DNA from: Diorhabda sublineata
Taxonomy: Eukaryota > Arthropoda > Insecta > Coleoptera > Chrysomelidae
NCBI RefSeq assembly: GCF_026230105.1
Contig: NC_079482.1
Coordinates: 4,092,001-4,156,000 of the forward strand
DNA: 64,000 nt
Reading direction: 5' to 3'
Shown here: piece after piece, positions 24,301 through 35,159 of the stretch
How positions within the stretch are numbered: position 1 is the first letter of the stretch
Layout: every line of letters starts with the position of its first letter
Translations under genes and position numbers: made by a program
Notes under the pieces: model-generated
Told to the model about the DNA's origin: nothing
The model's input: only the letters and a program-made list of their open reading frames with translations
The model's database searches: none

Positions 24301-24592
24301 AAATCGGTTCACTTCAACACTTATTATGAAAATTACAGATAAAAAAATTTGCCACAACTTTTGTCTCAACTTTTTTTCTATACGCTCAAGCCTTTTCGAG
24401 AGCGGAGAGCAGCCAGCGCTCAGGCATATATACTGTAATAAAAGGTCAACCGTGAATCTCGGTGAATAATACCTTGTAGGAGGATGTATGGATATCTAGT
24501 TAGCCCAGTCCAGTTCCATAAACAAAATATTGGGTGTAAAGTTTGACGTCAAAAAAGTAAACCAGAGTTACGCAATAAATTGAAAGGAAAAA

Positions 24593-24826
24593 GATGTCCA
24601 CTGAAATTGGGAAAATCGAAAAATTGGAATATCGAGCCATCATCAAGAACCTGTATTTAAAAGGGTAAAGCGGTAAGCAGATTTACGAAGATATGGTTAA
24701 TACCCTTGGTGATCAATGTCCTTCGTATGCGACCGTGAAAAATTGGACAGCAAGCTTCAAAATAGGAAAATTTTCCATTGAAGATGATGACCGATCGGGA
24801 AGGCCAGTTTCTGTGTCAGCTTAAGG
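24593..24826 (+). pseudogene. Mariner transposase N-terminal fragment
   Basis: MSTEIGKIEKLEYRAIIKNL, YLKG, a stop, then SGKQIYEDMVNTLGDQCPSY and ATVKNWTASFKIGKFSIEDD followed by DRSGRPVSVS. This is the paired helix-turn-helix of a mariner transposase, ending at the conserved DD.RSGRP linker. One nonsense codon interrupts the first helix block. The catalytic domain is absent: the similarity stops abruptly after the linker. Confidence 0.8.
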
Positions 24827-25559
24827 CGCCATCTGTTCCAGACTTATGGAAACTACGATGAATAACAACAATCAACGTTGATAATCAGTTTATTATTAAT
24901 TATTAAGACCAATAATTTAGATAATAACTATCCTATCACTTAAGTTGAACCAAATTACAAACATATGCCAACATTCATGAATATGAGTTGACTCGTTTTT
25001 GAATTCATTCGGAACATACACACGGACACTGAATTTGTATATACAGTGCTTTTCAGATAAAAGTATCCACCTTTAATAACTTTTGTAATACTGGTATTTA
25101 GAAAAAATCCAAAAACACGTCAATTTATGTTGGAAGGGGCAAGCATTATGGCTTATTTAAACTTACTGGAAAAGCCACCCCCTCACCCCTAGCAGCAACC
25201 CCTTTATTTTTTTAAATTACTTTTCATATTTTTTATGTAAAATTTGGATACTCCTCTTTGAGCTGATTTCAAAAATGTATAATACTTGTAGGTTAAAGTG
25301 GTTAGTTTATGAGATAAACAATTTTTCTTTTAAGAGCACAAATTTTACTTATTATTTACTTTCACCTTATTTGCCTGTACTAAAATGGGTTGTACAACAG
25401 TTCAAACTCTTTAATCTTTTTAACTGTGCTATTTATTCTTCTTAAAAAATCCAAACAACAAAAAACTCTACTTTTTATTAAAGTTTGACATTGTCAACTA
25501 GAATTTGTAGTCACTATTGATAGTGTAATTTGATACATTATTTATTTTGTTTCTCTGAA

Positions 25560-26639
25560 ATGGTTTACTCTTTGCAAGAAAGAATTGAAATTGTAGGTTT
25601 ATACTACCAAAATAATAATTGTGCAAGAGCTGCTGCTAGAATATTTAACGAATTACATGACGGAAGACATGCGACTCATAAGTATATAATTCAACTGATG
25701 GAGAAATTTACCACAACAGGGTCTGTTTGCAATAAAGTGCATAAGCGAGAGGGACTCGTAAATGACGAAGCAATCCAAGTGGCAATTTTAGGGCAAGTCA
25801 GCTTAGAGGCTCAACATCCCCAATCGTTGTCAACAATAAGTAGAGCGATCGGTGTTTCATCTTCTACAGTTTTCCGAGTTCTACATAAATTCAAGTAGCA
25901 CCCATACAAAGTTAAGTTGGTGCACGAGTTGAATGAAGATGATTTTGATCGTCGTCTAGAGTTTTGCGAATCAATGACGCAAATTATCAATAACAATCCA
26001 CAATTGTTAAACAATATTTGCTTTTCTGATGAATGCTCATGGTCATTAAATGGCTTAGTAAGTAGGCATAATTGTAGATATTGGGCTGAAAGTGATCCAC
26101 ATATTATGCGTGAATTCCATACACAACATCCCCAAAAGTTAAACGTTTGGTGTGGTATCCTAGGTGACCACATTGTCGGACCTTTCTTCATCAACGGAAA
26201 TTTAAATGGTGAATCATATCTTGAGTTACTCAGGGAAGGGGTTGACCCACGTATTACAACAATAACAGAAAATGATGATAACCTTTCCGAAGATTTACTG
26301 GTATTTCAACAAGACGGAGCTCCCCCACACTATGCTATGCCTGTCCGACAATTTTTAAACGAAACATTCCCCGCTCGTTGGATAGGTAGAAGGGGGCAGA
26401 TGATGGAGTGGCCACCTAGGTCACCGGATTTAACACCACTAGACTTCTTTTTATGGGGGTATTTAAAAACAAAAGTTTATGCTACCCAACCAGAATCTCT
26501 GGATGATTTACGAGAGAGGATAGAAAATGAATGTCGACAATTAAATCCAGCCGTATTAAGCAATGTCAGAGAGGCATTTCAAAATAGATTATACCATTGT
26601 ATGGAAGTGAATGGTACTCATTTTGAACACTTATTGTAA
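25560..26639 (+). pseudogene. Tc1/mariner-superfamily transposase with one nonsense codon
   Basis: About 359 codons. The N-terminal half (MVYSLQERIEIVGLYYQNNN to VLHKFK) is a pair of helix-turn-helix motifs that would bind the inverted ends. An in-frame TAG at 25896-25898 follows, then the same frame continues HPYKVKLVHELNEDDFDRRL. The DDE-type catalytic domain has Asp in CFSDECSW, Asp in QQDGAPPHY and Asp in SPDLTPLDFFLW. I count 42 residues between the last two Asp if PLD is the third residue, close to the DD41D group. I chose Met 25560 over the Met at 25530 because family members start near this LQERIEIV block. The C-terminus HFEHLL ends normally. Without the single stop the gene would read through. 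Confidence 0.9.
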
Positions 26640-26645
26640 CTTCAT

Positions 26646-27422
26646 AATAAATAGCACAGTTAAAAAGATTAAAGAGTTTGAACTGTTGTACAACCCATTT
26701 TAGTACAGGCAAATAAGGTGAAAGTAAATAGTAAAAGTAAAATTTGTGCTCTTAAAAGAAAAATTGTTTATCTCATAAACTAACATGCTAACTTGCATGT
26801 CTTCCGTCATGTAATTCGTTAAATATTCTAGCAGCAGCTCTTGCACAATTATTATTTTGGTAGTATAAACATACAATTTCAATTCTTTCTTGCAAAGAGT
26901 AAACCATTTCAGAGAAACAAAATAAATAATGTATCAAATTACACTATCAATAGTGACTACAAATTCTAGTTGACAATGTCAAACTTTAATAAAAAGTAGA
27001 GTTTTTTGTTGTTTGAATTTTTTAAGTAGAATAAATAGCACAGTTAAAAAGATTAAAGAGTTTGAACTGTTGTACAACCCATTTTAGTACAGGCAAATAA
27101 GGTGAAAGTAAATAAGTAAAATTTGTGCTCTCAAAAGAAAAATTGTTTATCTCATAAACTAACCACTTTAACCTACAAGTATTATACATTTTTGAAATCA
27201 GCTCAAAGAGGAGTATCCAAATTTTACATAAAAAATATGAAAAGTAATTTAAAAAAATAAAGGGGATGCTGCTAGGGGTGAGGGTGAGGGGGTTTTCCAG
27301 TAAGTTTAAATAAGCCATAATGCTTGCCCCTTCCAACATAAATTGACGTGTTTTTGGATTTTTTCTAAATACCAGTATTACAAAAGTTATTAAAGGTGGA
27401 TACTTTTATCTGAAAAGCACTG
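26646..27422. repeat. Compound right end: direct repeat plus inverted copy of the left end
   Basis: 26646-26788 matches 27029-27170 directly (starting ATAAATAGCACAGTTAAAAA). From about 26798 the sequence is the inverse of the transposase start and upstream region, beginning CATGTCTTCCGTCATGTAAT, and continues to the terminus. The junction lies near 26785-26800. This is what a template switch or inverted gene conversion from the left end would leave. Confidence 0.85.
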
Positions 27423-27689
27423 TACTATTAATATAATTGTGTGAAATTTAATAACACAGTTTTGATCTTTGTTTGAACACAAATAAACCTTAAAATCATC
27501 ACACTTTATTCTTGATCGACTTTGACAAGTTTCGAGACGACACACTTTGAGGTTTTTTTGGTTGTCATGAACTGGCCAATGATTGACGCCATCAAATCTT
27601 GTATCTTCACAAGGATGTAAAGCATATCTAGCTTGCTAAGAACTGGGCCTCGGATCTTCTTCTCTTACATCATTATTTTCTCTTTCCCT

Positions 27690-29080
27690 TTTTTGTGCCA
27701 CAAACTAAAATCTTTCCTAAACTTAAACGAAATTTCAAAAAATTCATGATATCTTTGGACTCGAATTTATTCGTTACGCAATCATTTCTATATTCCATCC
27801 AACTATGCGTATATCAAATAAATGAAGACTTTTTTCAAATGTCCAGTTTCTCGTTTCAAAAAAATTTCTGTAGCATTCAGTCATTTTGTCGTGAATACCC
27901 ATTTTCTTATAATAAATTTTAACCACATTCCGACAGGATATTTCAGCATGTTTCTTCGTATTTTTATCCTACCGCCGCCACATTTTGTTCAGGAGTTATT
28001 CGAAAGGCCGTAGAAACCATAATAACGGATTTATTATCTTTAAATTTTGTAGCCCATATTTTTTTGTCTCTTCTGTCATACTCCTCTGTCTGTCCTCTTT
28101 CCATCTCTAAATATTTTTGAAAGACACATTCTTTCATTCTGTTAGACAATATCATCCCTGTACCATCTACTTTTAACTCCAATAATTTATCAAGCAAAGG
28201 TAATGTTAAAAAGTATCTGTCAAAAAGAACTGAACTTCCTTCTAGCAAAGTTTTTACTAAACGCAAAACGATTTATGGCCCTAAGCCAAGCTATTTTTTT
28301 TTTCCAGTGGTGTCACTCAAATCTCAAAATCTAGTATCAGAACATCTGACGTTGTTAGAACAAAGTTTTTAAGGCCAACAGGTCTTGGCTCATTCTTTAC
28401 AAACTGCCACAGTGAACAGCGTCCTAAAAATAGAGTCATTTGCTCATCAATCGAAAAAGATCCCCCAATTGACCTGACAATATCTTTACATGTGTTTGAC
28501 TCGATCAATTATCGATTGAATTTTCCACAGGTGGTTCAGTCTTTTGACATCTTCGGAGACCGCAAGGTGAAAATTTGTACGAAGTTTATACAATCTGTCC
28601 CGACTCATTACATCGGCAATAATTAGTAGCCGATACTTAATGCTCCAGTAAAGATGAATTCTAGGAAATTTAAAACACCTCAAGACAGCATGGATACCAA
28701 AAAATTGTTTGATCTCTTCTAGACCAAAATTTGGTTTTATCTGTTTGCCAATTTGCTGTAAATATATGTAGATGTCAGTTCTGTTCTAACTTCGAAAAAA
28801 TCGTCATTTGAATATTTGCTGAAGTAACTCCAAGGACTCAAAACTTTTTTGGCAGATCAAATTTCATTTTAATCCATTTCAAGTCCGATGAAGAGGCTTT
28901 TTCACTGACATTCGTTGAGCCCTGCTTTCCATCGTTGCTATTTTCTTCAGATTCTTCTCCCTTCAGAAACAACTGTTGGAGGTTCAAAAATATCGTCATC
29001 TTCATCACTGTCGACCTCAAAATCGGATCCAATTTTATCAAATAGATCGTAGATTTTATCTGGATCTGCAGAAAGCTCAT
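27690..29080 (-). pseudogene. piggyBac-like transposase
   Basis: On the - strand the blocks come in family order. KFPRIHLYWSIKYRLLIIAD with MSRDRLYKLRTNFHLAV (28680-28560); LWKIQSIIDRV; GGSFSIDEQMTLFLGRCSLW (first catalytic Asp, in SIDE) and PVGLKNFVLTTSDVLILDFE (28450-28320). Then RLVKTLLEGSSVLFDRYFLT (second Asp, in FDRYF, normally FDNF/Y) and LLDKLLELKVDGTGMILSNR; KIWATKFKDNKSVIMVSTA (third Asp region). Degraded C-terminal text follows to about 27700. An acidic N-terminal piece lies at 28838-29080. Frameshifts at about 28510 and 28300 and several stops make it inactive. Inserted in the PLC-epsilon intron. Confidence 0.85.
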
Positions 29081-29222
29081 CCAAGCTCATCCACGTATAT
29101 GTTAACTCCTAGACGTTACAAATATGACACTCATTCCACAAACAACAACATTAAAACCTAACCTCAGAAAATTTTTAGTACTATGTCTATTCTAAATAAT
29201 TATGCATGCAAAAAAGCTTCAT

Positions 29223-29588
29223 TTAATAACATTTGGACCATTCTAAGCTTTGAACATTGAGAAGAGAACGAAATTCGTTACTATGACCTTCAATTACAAG
29301 AAAAAAACGCCTCCAAACATAAAATTTTCGTTTTAACCAGTCAAATTGGAGGTAGCACAGATGTGTCGCATGGGGGTCAACAGAGTAAACGCAATTATGA
29401 GCTTTATATAGCCTCTCGATAAGACTTCCACGATTGTGCTCGCGTGGAACGTAAGGGATAAAGAAAAACGTCAAAATTTCAAATAGAAATTTATAAAACT
29501 TGATTTTTTTCATCATTAATTTCTGATGTGAAGTTTTAACATGGTTTCTGAGACTGTAACAAAATATTTCTGTTTCTTTGAAATTCAA
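29223..29588 (-). CDS. Unrecognised open frame, 121 aa
   Basis: A complete - strand frame, rich in Phe, Lys and Tyr, with PHATHLCYLQFDWLKRKFYV and WRRFFLVIEGHSNEFRSLL. No motif I know. It lies just upstream (in transcription sense) of the piggyBac remnant on the same strand, so it may be part of that element or a solitary fragment. Could be chance. Confidence 0.2.
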   Translation of the reverse strand: MNFKETEIFCYSLRNHVKTSHQKLMMKKIKFYKFLFEILTFFFIPYVPREHNRGSLIERLYKAHNCVYSVDPHATHLCYLQFDWLKRKFYVWRRFFLVIEGHSNEFRSLLNVQSLEWSKCY

Positions 29589-30094
29589 TAACTCACAGAA
29601 TTACAATTTCTAAGATGTAGAGAAAACACAAAATCGGTTATTGAGTTTACTCTATTATTAAGCTCAGGGAAACGGTGAACTTATAGTGACACTTTCCCGT
29701 ATTCTAGAAATTGCTTGATAAACTTTTGCTATTTTTCTATGTCAGATATAATTGGATCTGTTGTTGGAGTCGAACAGCGAAATTGTGTCGGTTATACGTG
29801 TGAAGCGTTTATACGCTTTGCACCAAATAACATTTTAAATTATCGGAGTTAATATGTATTTAATGGAAATCCATCGATTGTGAAATTAATTCCTTCTTAA
29901 TCAACTATCTTCAAATATCGGAGGTTGGTGAAGTAATTGGCTACAGAAATCTGATGCTCCGATTAGTCCGGGGAAGTAAGGTCGAAAATCATCACGATTA
30001 TTTTCCTAAATTTTCTAATTTTTTTATCCGATTATCCGGGATATACTCAGTCTAAGTATTCAGCTACGACGTTCCAGTTTTCTTGTTTCGTGAT

Positions 30095-30755
30095 CAAACG
30101 ATGATCATACTGAACACACTGTTCATACTATCACTACATCAACACTCAAAATTACACTGTCTGACGGGCATTTCGATAACCAAGTTATCGTCTTCAGATA
30201 CTGAAGGTACAATACATCAACACTCACAATTACACTGTCTGACGGGCGTTTCGATAACCAAGTTATCGTCTTCAGATACTGAAGGTACACTACATCAACA
30301 CTCACAATTACACTGTCTGACGGGCGTTTCGATAACCAAATTAACGTCTTCAGATACTGAAGGTAAACACTTTACACCACAACTACAAACCACTCACAAT
30401 TACACTGTCGGACGGGCATTTCGATAACCAAGTTATCGTCTTCATAGACTGAAGGTAAACACTTTACACCACAACTACAAAACACTCACAATTACACTGT
30501 CGGACGGGCATTTCGATAACCAAGTTATCGTCTTCATAGACTGAAGGTAAACACTTTACACCACAACTACAAAACACTCACAATTACACTGTCGGACGGG
30601 CATTTCGATAACCAAGTTATCGTCTTCAGATACTGAAGGTACAATACATCAACACTCACAATTACACTGTCTGACGGGCGTTTCGATAACCAAATTATCG
30701 TCTTCAGATACTGAAGGTAAATACTTTACACCACAACTACAAACGCCTAATGATT
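30095..30755. repeat. Hairpin minisatellite, about 7 units of 79-93 bp
   Basis: The core GGGC(G/A)TTTCGATAACCAA recurs at about 30164, 30244, 30323, 30413, 30506, 30598 and 30678. Spacings are near 79-80 for one unit type and 90-93 for another that has the extra block TTTACACCACAACTACAA. Each unit contains perfect hairpins: GATAAC-CAA-GTTATC and, in most units, TTCAG-ATA-CTGAA. A single further copy lies at 47017-47093. An 114-codon open frame across the first units is a by-product of the repeat. Confidence 0.9.
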
Positions 30756-30939
30756 TGTTCCCTTTTCCCAATGTCAAACCAAAAAACGCGGACATTTGTT
30801 ACGAGCATTAGCATTTTTGTTTCAAATATCTATACATATTATCAATCTGTCATAAATGGGTTAAGTTTTTGACCATACCCATAACCGAATTCTGCTGGTG
30901 TTGACACTAAACTCGTTTTTATATCACGACGTTTGCCAC

Positions 30940-31625
30940 TTAAAAAAAAGAAGAGATCATTATCCAGATCCAAGAATTCGATGTTTTGACTATTGGAAAA
31001 CGTTTTTGTTTGTAATTATGTGTGAAAGGTCGCTTTGTCGTGGTGGAGAATGATTCGTCTTCCGCGGTTGCTTTCCCTGATCTTTTCGAACGCTTCCTGG
31101 CAAACAAATGCTGGTGCATCATTCAAAATTGACTATTCCACGTTGCTCTAATGCAACGGTGGCAACATGTCCGAAAAAACAGTGCTTCGTGGCCGAACAA
31201 CTTTTGTTTAATTTGGCCCAACTTGAAAGACACATACAGTCGATTGTTCTTCATATGCATAGATCTATGATTCGTCGATTGTGACGATTTTTTAGACATC
31301 TCTTGAAGCACCGTGAATGAATTTATTTCACCAATCGACACGAGGTTGTTTTGAGCGATTGTTAAATTATGCGGTATCCAACGCGAACAAATCTTTTTGA
31401 CAACCAAATGTTCATGCAGTATGCCTCAAACTCATTGTTTGTCACATGATGATTTTGCTATATCAGTTAACGCACTGCGTCGATATTTTCTGGTACAACC
31501 ATTTCGGACGACCTTCACTAAATTCGCCACCACGATTGAATTCGGTGAATCTGCCAAACACAGTAACTCGAGTTGATGCTTTATAACCAAAATTCTTGAT
31601 TTAATTCTTTTTATGATCAAGTATC
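30940..31625 (-). pseudogene. Degraded mariner transposase
   Basis: On the - strand: SRILVIKHQLELLCLADSPN near 31590 (N-terminal helices, weak); KKICSRWIPHNLTIAQ near 31400-31340 (the RW.PH.L block linking DNA-binding and catalytic domains); then in shifted frames RESNRGRRIILHHDKATFHT near 31080-31020, where HHD is the second catalytic Asp, and QNIEFLDLDNDLFFF in place of SPDLAP.DFFLF. Stops and frameshifts throughout. It adjoins the hairpin minisatellite and lies in the PLC-epsilon intron. Confidence 0.65.
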
Positions 31626-32240
31626 TGTGAACTCAACTCAAAAATCACTCGTATGTCACCACGTTCTGAGTACGTTGCAATAACTCAAAACTTAAGTAGC
31701 AATCTTCGTACTATTAGTCGATTTTCTTTTTGACCATAGCTATAACCAAATTCTGCTTGTCCTCGTATCAAGAAGAAGACGCTTGAATCTATTATAACTT
31801 TCTAAAAATACTGAGATTATAATTTTCCTTGGTCAATAATGCAGATTCGTTATAATTTTCAGACATAAACCACATCATTTATTCTTAGGATGAAATATTT
31901 AATATGGCAAAAAGCTACAAATTATTTACTAAGAGAAACCATAACTTGCATAAAATTTGTTTGCTGATGTTGTATCAGAGCGTTATTATTATATGAAATT
32001 TGCGTAAAAAGTTAGTACTCATTTTGATGTTTAGTAACTTTGTCTATATACATTCATATCCCTTTTGACGTTAATGTCGTCATAAAAGATCCATATTTTT
32101 TGATATAGGAAGTATAAAGAAGTAATTTGCAGGTTATGTCGGCGTATACTACATTGAACCTTGTTAGATTTATATTTACTTATGGCGTCGACTTACAAAT
32201 ATTGACATGAACGTTATAAATTTCTCACTTTTCCTTTCAG
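31626..32240. other. End of first large PLC-epsilon intron
   Basis: No gene recognised. The final bases CTCACTTTTCCTTTCAG form a good polypyrimidine tract and acceptor for the next exon. Confidence 0.5.
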
Positions 32241-32544
32241 ATCGAACAAACTCAAACCGTTCTGGTTATCCATCACCGAAAAAGAAACGCTACCGGTGTT
32301 GGACTTCTTATCGGCGGCGCTACTTTCCGCAGAGTACGACCGTGCCTTAAACAGGGCACTCGCAATGCCCGAGTGCCCAGTAGTACCCTTCTTCGGAGCT
32401 TTTCTCAGGGAGTTGCGGGAGATTCTCGCAGCTTCCGAGGCAGTTGGCGGAGGAGGACTACCCGGAGAGCATATTCCGCCTGCGGGAAAGTCGCCAAAGG
32501 CATCGCAAGGACACAGGGACCAACATCATCAGCAGAGACAAGTG
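32241..32544 (+). CDS. PLCE1: Phospholipase C epsilon-like, exon B (end of RasGEF-like domain and linker)
   Basis: Follows CCTTTCAG and ends at GTAGGT, giving 304 bases. Its first base completes the Lys codon left open by exon A: GLK-SNKLKPFWLSITEKET. It continues VLDFLSAALLSAEYDRALNR and MPECPVVPFFGAFLRELREI, with the PF.G.FL.EL block that closes CDC25-type RasGEF domains. The last 45 or so residues are Gly/Gln/His-rich (GGGGLPGEHIPP, QGHRDQHHQQRQV) and look like a variable linker. The phase-0 end fits exon C exactly. A second GTGAGA four bases downstream would break the frame, so GTAGGT is preferred. The exon is GC-richer than its surroundings, as expected of conserved coding DNA. Confidence 0.88.
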
Positions 32545-33655
32545 GTAGGTGAGAATGAACTCTGTTTTTTGGTTCGTTTATCGATTAGTTTTCAAAATAA
32601 CACTTGGTGGTATATATGCCGTATAATTTTGACAAATCTCAACAAGTTTTACTTGCTGTTTCGATCCATTTTATTATAGGCCAGTAAAATGGGTTAGAAA
32701 CTTCAATTTCAATTGCTCCTGCGGCGTGCGACCCCCTCAAAATACGCATCAAACTTGTTTTTTGAGCTAATTTCAGAATATCTCAGAAAATCATTGCCTT
32801 ATCAAAAAAAACTGTAGATTCAGAAAGGGCACACAATTTTACAACAATTTCGCCAAATTGCTCCGTATTTCTGAAAAACATTTGTTGAAGGTAAGCGTTT
32901 TCGCGATCTGCATGGCGCGCGGCAAGCTGCATTTTTTCAACCAGCCCGGGGAATAAAAATCCATAACTCACGATAGAAATGTCCGATTTTGACGAATCTT
33001 ACGTCATTTTGAAGATAAATATTTCAGATTTCTATTGACATATTATTATTTGTCATACGCAAAGTGAGAAGCACCAAAATTGCAGCTTAAGCTCTTATTA
33101 CACTACTATTTCTAACTGCGTGAAATAATGCTCGAGATCACTGAAATCTTATCTCTATCTTTGTAGCGAGTGAAATTAAGAATTGAGGAGTGCTTAATTG
33201 TTAAATTCCATAGCATTTAATCGGCACCAAAAACGCTGGTTTCCAGTATAATTATTTTCGAAAGTTCGCTTTTTTTGGGTTATAAAAACCTGACAGAGTT
33301 GATAACTTCAAATGTGGATATCTCAGGAATAATCGCACGTATTAACATAAATCAAAATGGAATCTGGAGAGGAATATCTATTCTTTTAGAGAAGTTTTAT
33401 AAAAATGCGTTTACTTGCAGGGATTTTAAATAAAACTCAGTCGATCTTATAGTAGCTGAAAAGGAGGAATGACGGCATTCAAGAACGGAAAATTAATACA
33501 CCTAAAATAACTATTCAGCAATGTACCTGGGAGGAACGCATTCAAATTCTTATACCTGTACATTTTCGGCCGGGGACCTAGTCCGAGCGGCAGCTGACGG
33601 GCCGCTGTTTGTGTCATGTCTGTGTGTGCGCCGGCCGGTTGCGCAGTGAGCTGAA
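32545..33655. other. PLC-epsilon intron, no gene recognised
   Basis: Beginning of the 11.7-kb intron 32545-44197. A 62-codon - strand frame at 32783-32971 has no recognisable motif. GC-rich tract near 33565-33640. Confidence 0.35.
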
Positions 33656-33675
33656 CCTATTGAAATGAAAGTTCA

Positions 33676-33885
33676 AGCTGCTCCAAATTCGATTTTGAAG
33701 ATGATCTTCTGTAACTGCACAATCGGATGTATTAGAGATACCTGCACATGTAAAAAGAGTGGTCTAAAATGTACCAGCATTTGTACTAAATGTAATCTGC
33801 AAAAATTTGCCGGTGATAGTCCCAGACTGTGAAAACGAAGACGCAGATAGTGACGATGAGAGGGATGATGAATTCGATGATTAAA
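33676..33885 (+). pseudogene. Cys-rich C-terminal remnant of a transposon-associated protein
   Basis: The + strand reads ILKMIFCNCTIGCIRDTCTC, then KKSGLKCTSICTKCNLQKF. After a one-base frame change it ends with an acidic tail CENEDADSDDERDDEFDD and a stop. The spacing C.C..GC....C.CKKSGLKC...C..C is a zinc-knuckle-like Cys cluster I know from the C-termini of many multi-copy insect proteins of presumed transposon origin. Only the C-terminus is present and it is frameshifted near 33825. Confidence 0.5.
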
Positions 33886-34689
33886 TAAATATATTTTTCT
33901 ACCCATTTATTGTTGGTGATTTCTCGACAATTCATTTCTTTGTACCCTTCCTCAATATTCATGAAAAAAACACTTATTCGTTAGGTCCGGTCTCTAGATT
34001 TGATTTATACAAATTTTTCTGAATTTATTAATGAAAACGATTCACATAACTGAACTTTCAAAACTCAATAACGATATTTCTCGAGTTTTCATTCGTATTT
34101 ATATCTGAAAGCAGTGATTCCACATAATTTTTTTAGCATATTCCCTTGAAACAAGTTACAGGGATAACATGGGGGTTCCGTGGCCCGGGGAGGGGAGAAT
34201 CGGAGTTAAAGTTTACAATTTTTAACAATTTTGATTATATCCATTACGCATGAGCGATAATCTCAGATATCTCTAGAAAACACTCTCAAGAAAGACATTT
34301 TATCGTTCGATTTTTCACGTTCACTCTCATTCATATTTATATCCCAAAACTGATAAATTGCACGTTTTTTAGAGAATACCTCCCAAAAATACGTTTTTTC
34401 TATCTTAGGGGGGGTTGTTGGGTAATGATTCAGCACACTGTGACGACCACAAAGCAAAAAAAATCGTATGAGCAATTTAAGTTGAACTTTTGGGAGAAAA
34501 ATTACTCTTTTTACTGGACTATATGACTCGAATTGAGCTTAGCGCTGTGACTCCTCCAAAAAACATTAGTGGGAGAAATTCTTCTAAGCGCCTTAAAACA
34601 AAAGAAAATATAACACAGACTGGCATTTCCAAAACAAGTATAGTCCGAGGAATTGCATCGAATGATGTAACTGTGGAATTTTACTATTA
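33886..34689. other. PLC-epsilon intron, no gene recognised
   Basis: Two opposite-strand frames at 34490-34699 overlap and show no motif. Near 34513 the text ACTGGACTATA resembles the end of the MITE just downstream, perhaps a second partial copy. Confidence 0.35.
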
Positions 34690-35159
34690 GTCCAGTCATT
34701 TTAGATAGATTTAGGCAACTTTAAAAATCGGAAGTCAAAAAAATTGTTAATATAAAATGAAAATTATTTATAATTATATATTTAGCAATTATTTATAAAC
34801 TATAAGAAATTATTTTGATCGGGACTACCAGTTGATTCAAACCGCGCGCGCTCTGACCTCAGATCTCAGAAACAATACACCGTATGAAAAAATTTTTGGA
34901 GCAAAAGTTGTAGAGAATTTGATGCTCTATAATATTGATAATAAATACAAATAACGTAAAACCCATAAGAAACGAGTTATTTGCAAAAAATGTCCAAAAA
35001 ATCGATTTTTTTTACTTTTGACTTGCGATTTTTAAATTTGTCACATCGAATTATATGTGAGTGTTGAGAGGAGTTTTAGGATGTCAAATAAACAAGTTTA
35101 AGTGACTTTATAGCTGTGTATCTCGATTTTCCTAGGTGAACTACCTTAAATGACTGGAC
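34690..35159. mobile_element. 470-bp MITE with TA target duplication
   Basis: Begins GTCCAGTCATTTTAGATAG and ends in the near-complement CTACCTTAAATGACTGGAC. TA lies at both outer edges (34688-34689 and 35160-35161). Non-coding and AT-rich inside. The terminal repeat is about 12 perfect bp, extended with few mismatches to about 19. Consistent with a Tc1/mariner-type miniature element. Confidence 0.75.

Larger units (their letters stand above)
25044..27422 (+). mobile_element. Tc1/mariner-superfamily element with about 620-bp inverted ends
   Basis: The element begins CAGTGCTTTTCAG and ends with its complement CTGAAAAGCACTG. TA lies on both sides (25042-25043 and 27423-27424), the target duplication of this superfamily. 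The inverted ends are unusually long: about 25044-25670 is repeated in inverse at about 26798-27422, including the first 35 or so codons of the transposase. A direct repeat of about 140 bp (26646-26788 and 27029-27170) marks where the original right end lies, followed by the added inverted copy. It sits inside the first PLC-epsilon intron and looks young: terminal repeats match almost perfectly and the gene has one visible nonsense codon. Confidence 0.92.

Noticed and set aside
30083..30427. 114-aa open frame with repeated LHCLTGVSITKLSSSDTEG
   Set aside because: Product of the minisatellite having few stops in one frame; the unit lengths (79-93) are not kept to multiples of three and there is no start or splice context.
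34490..34699. Two overlapping 62-66 aa frames on opposite strands
   Set aside because: No motif, AT-rich, and at the edge of a MITE.
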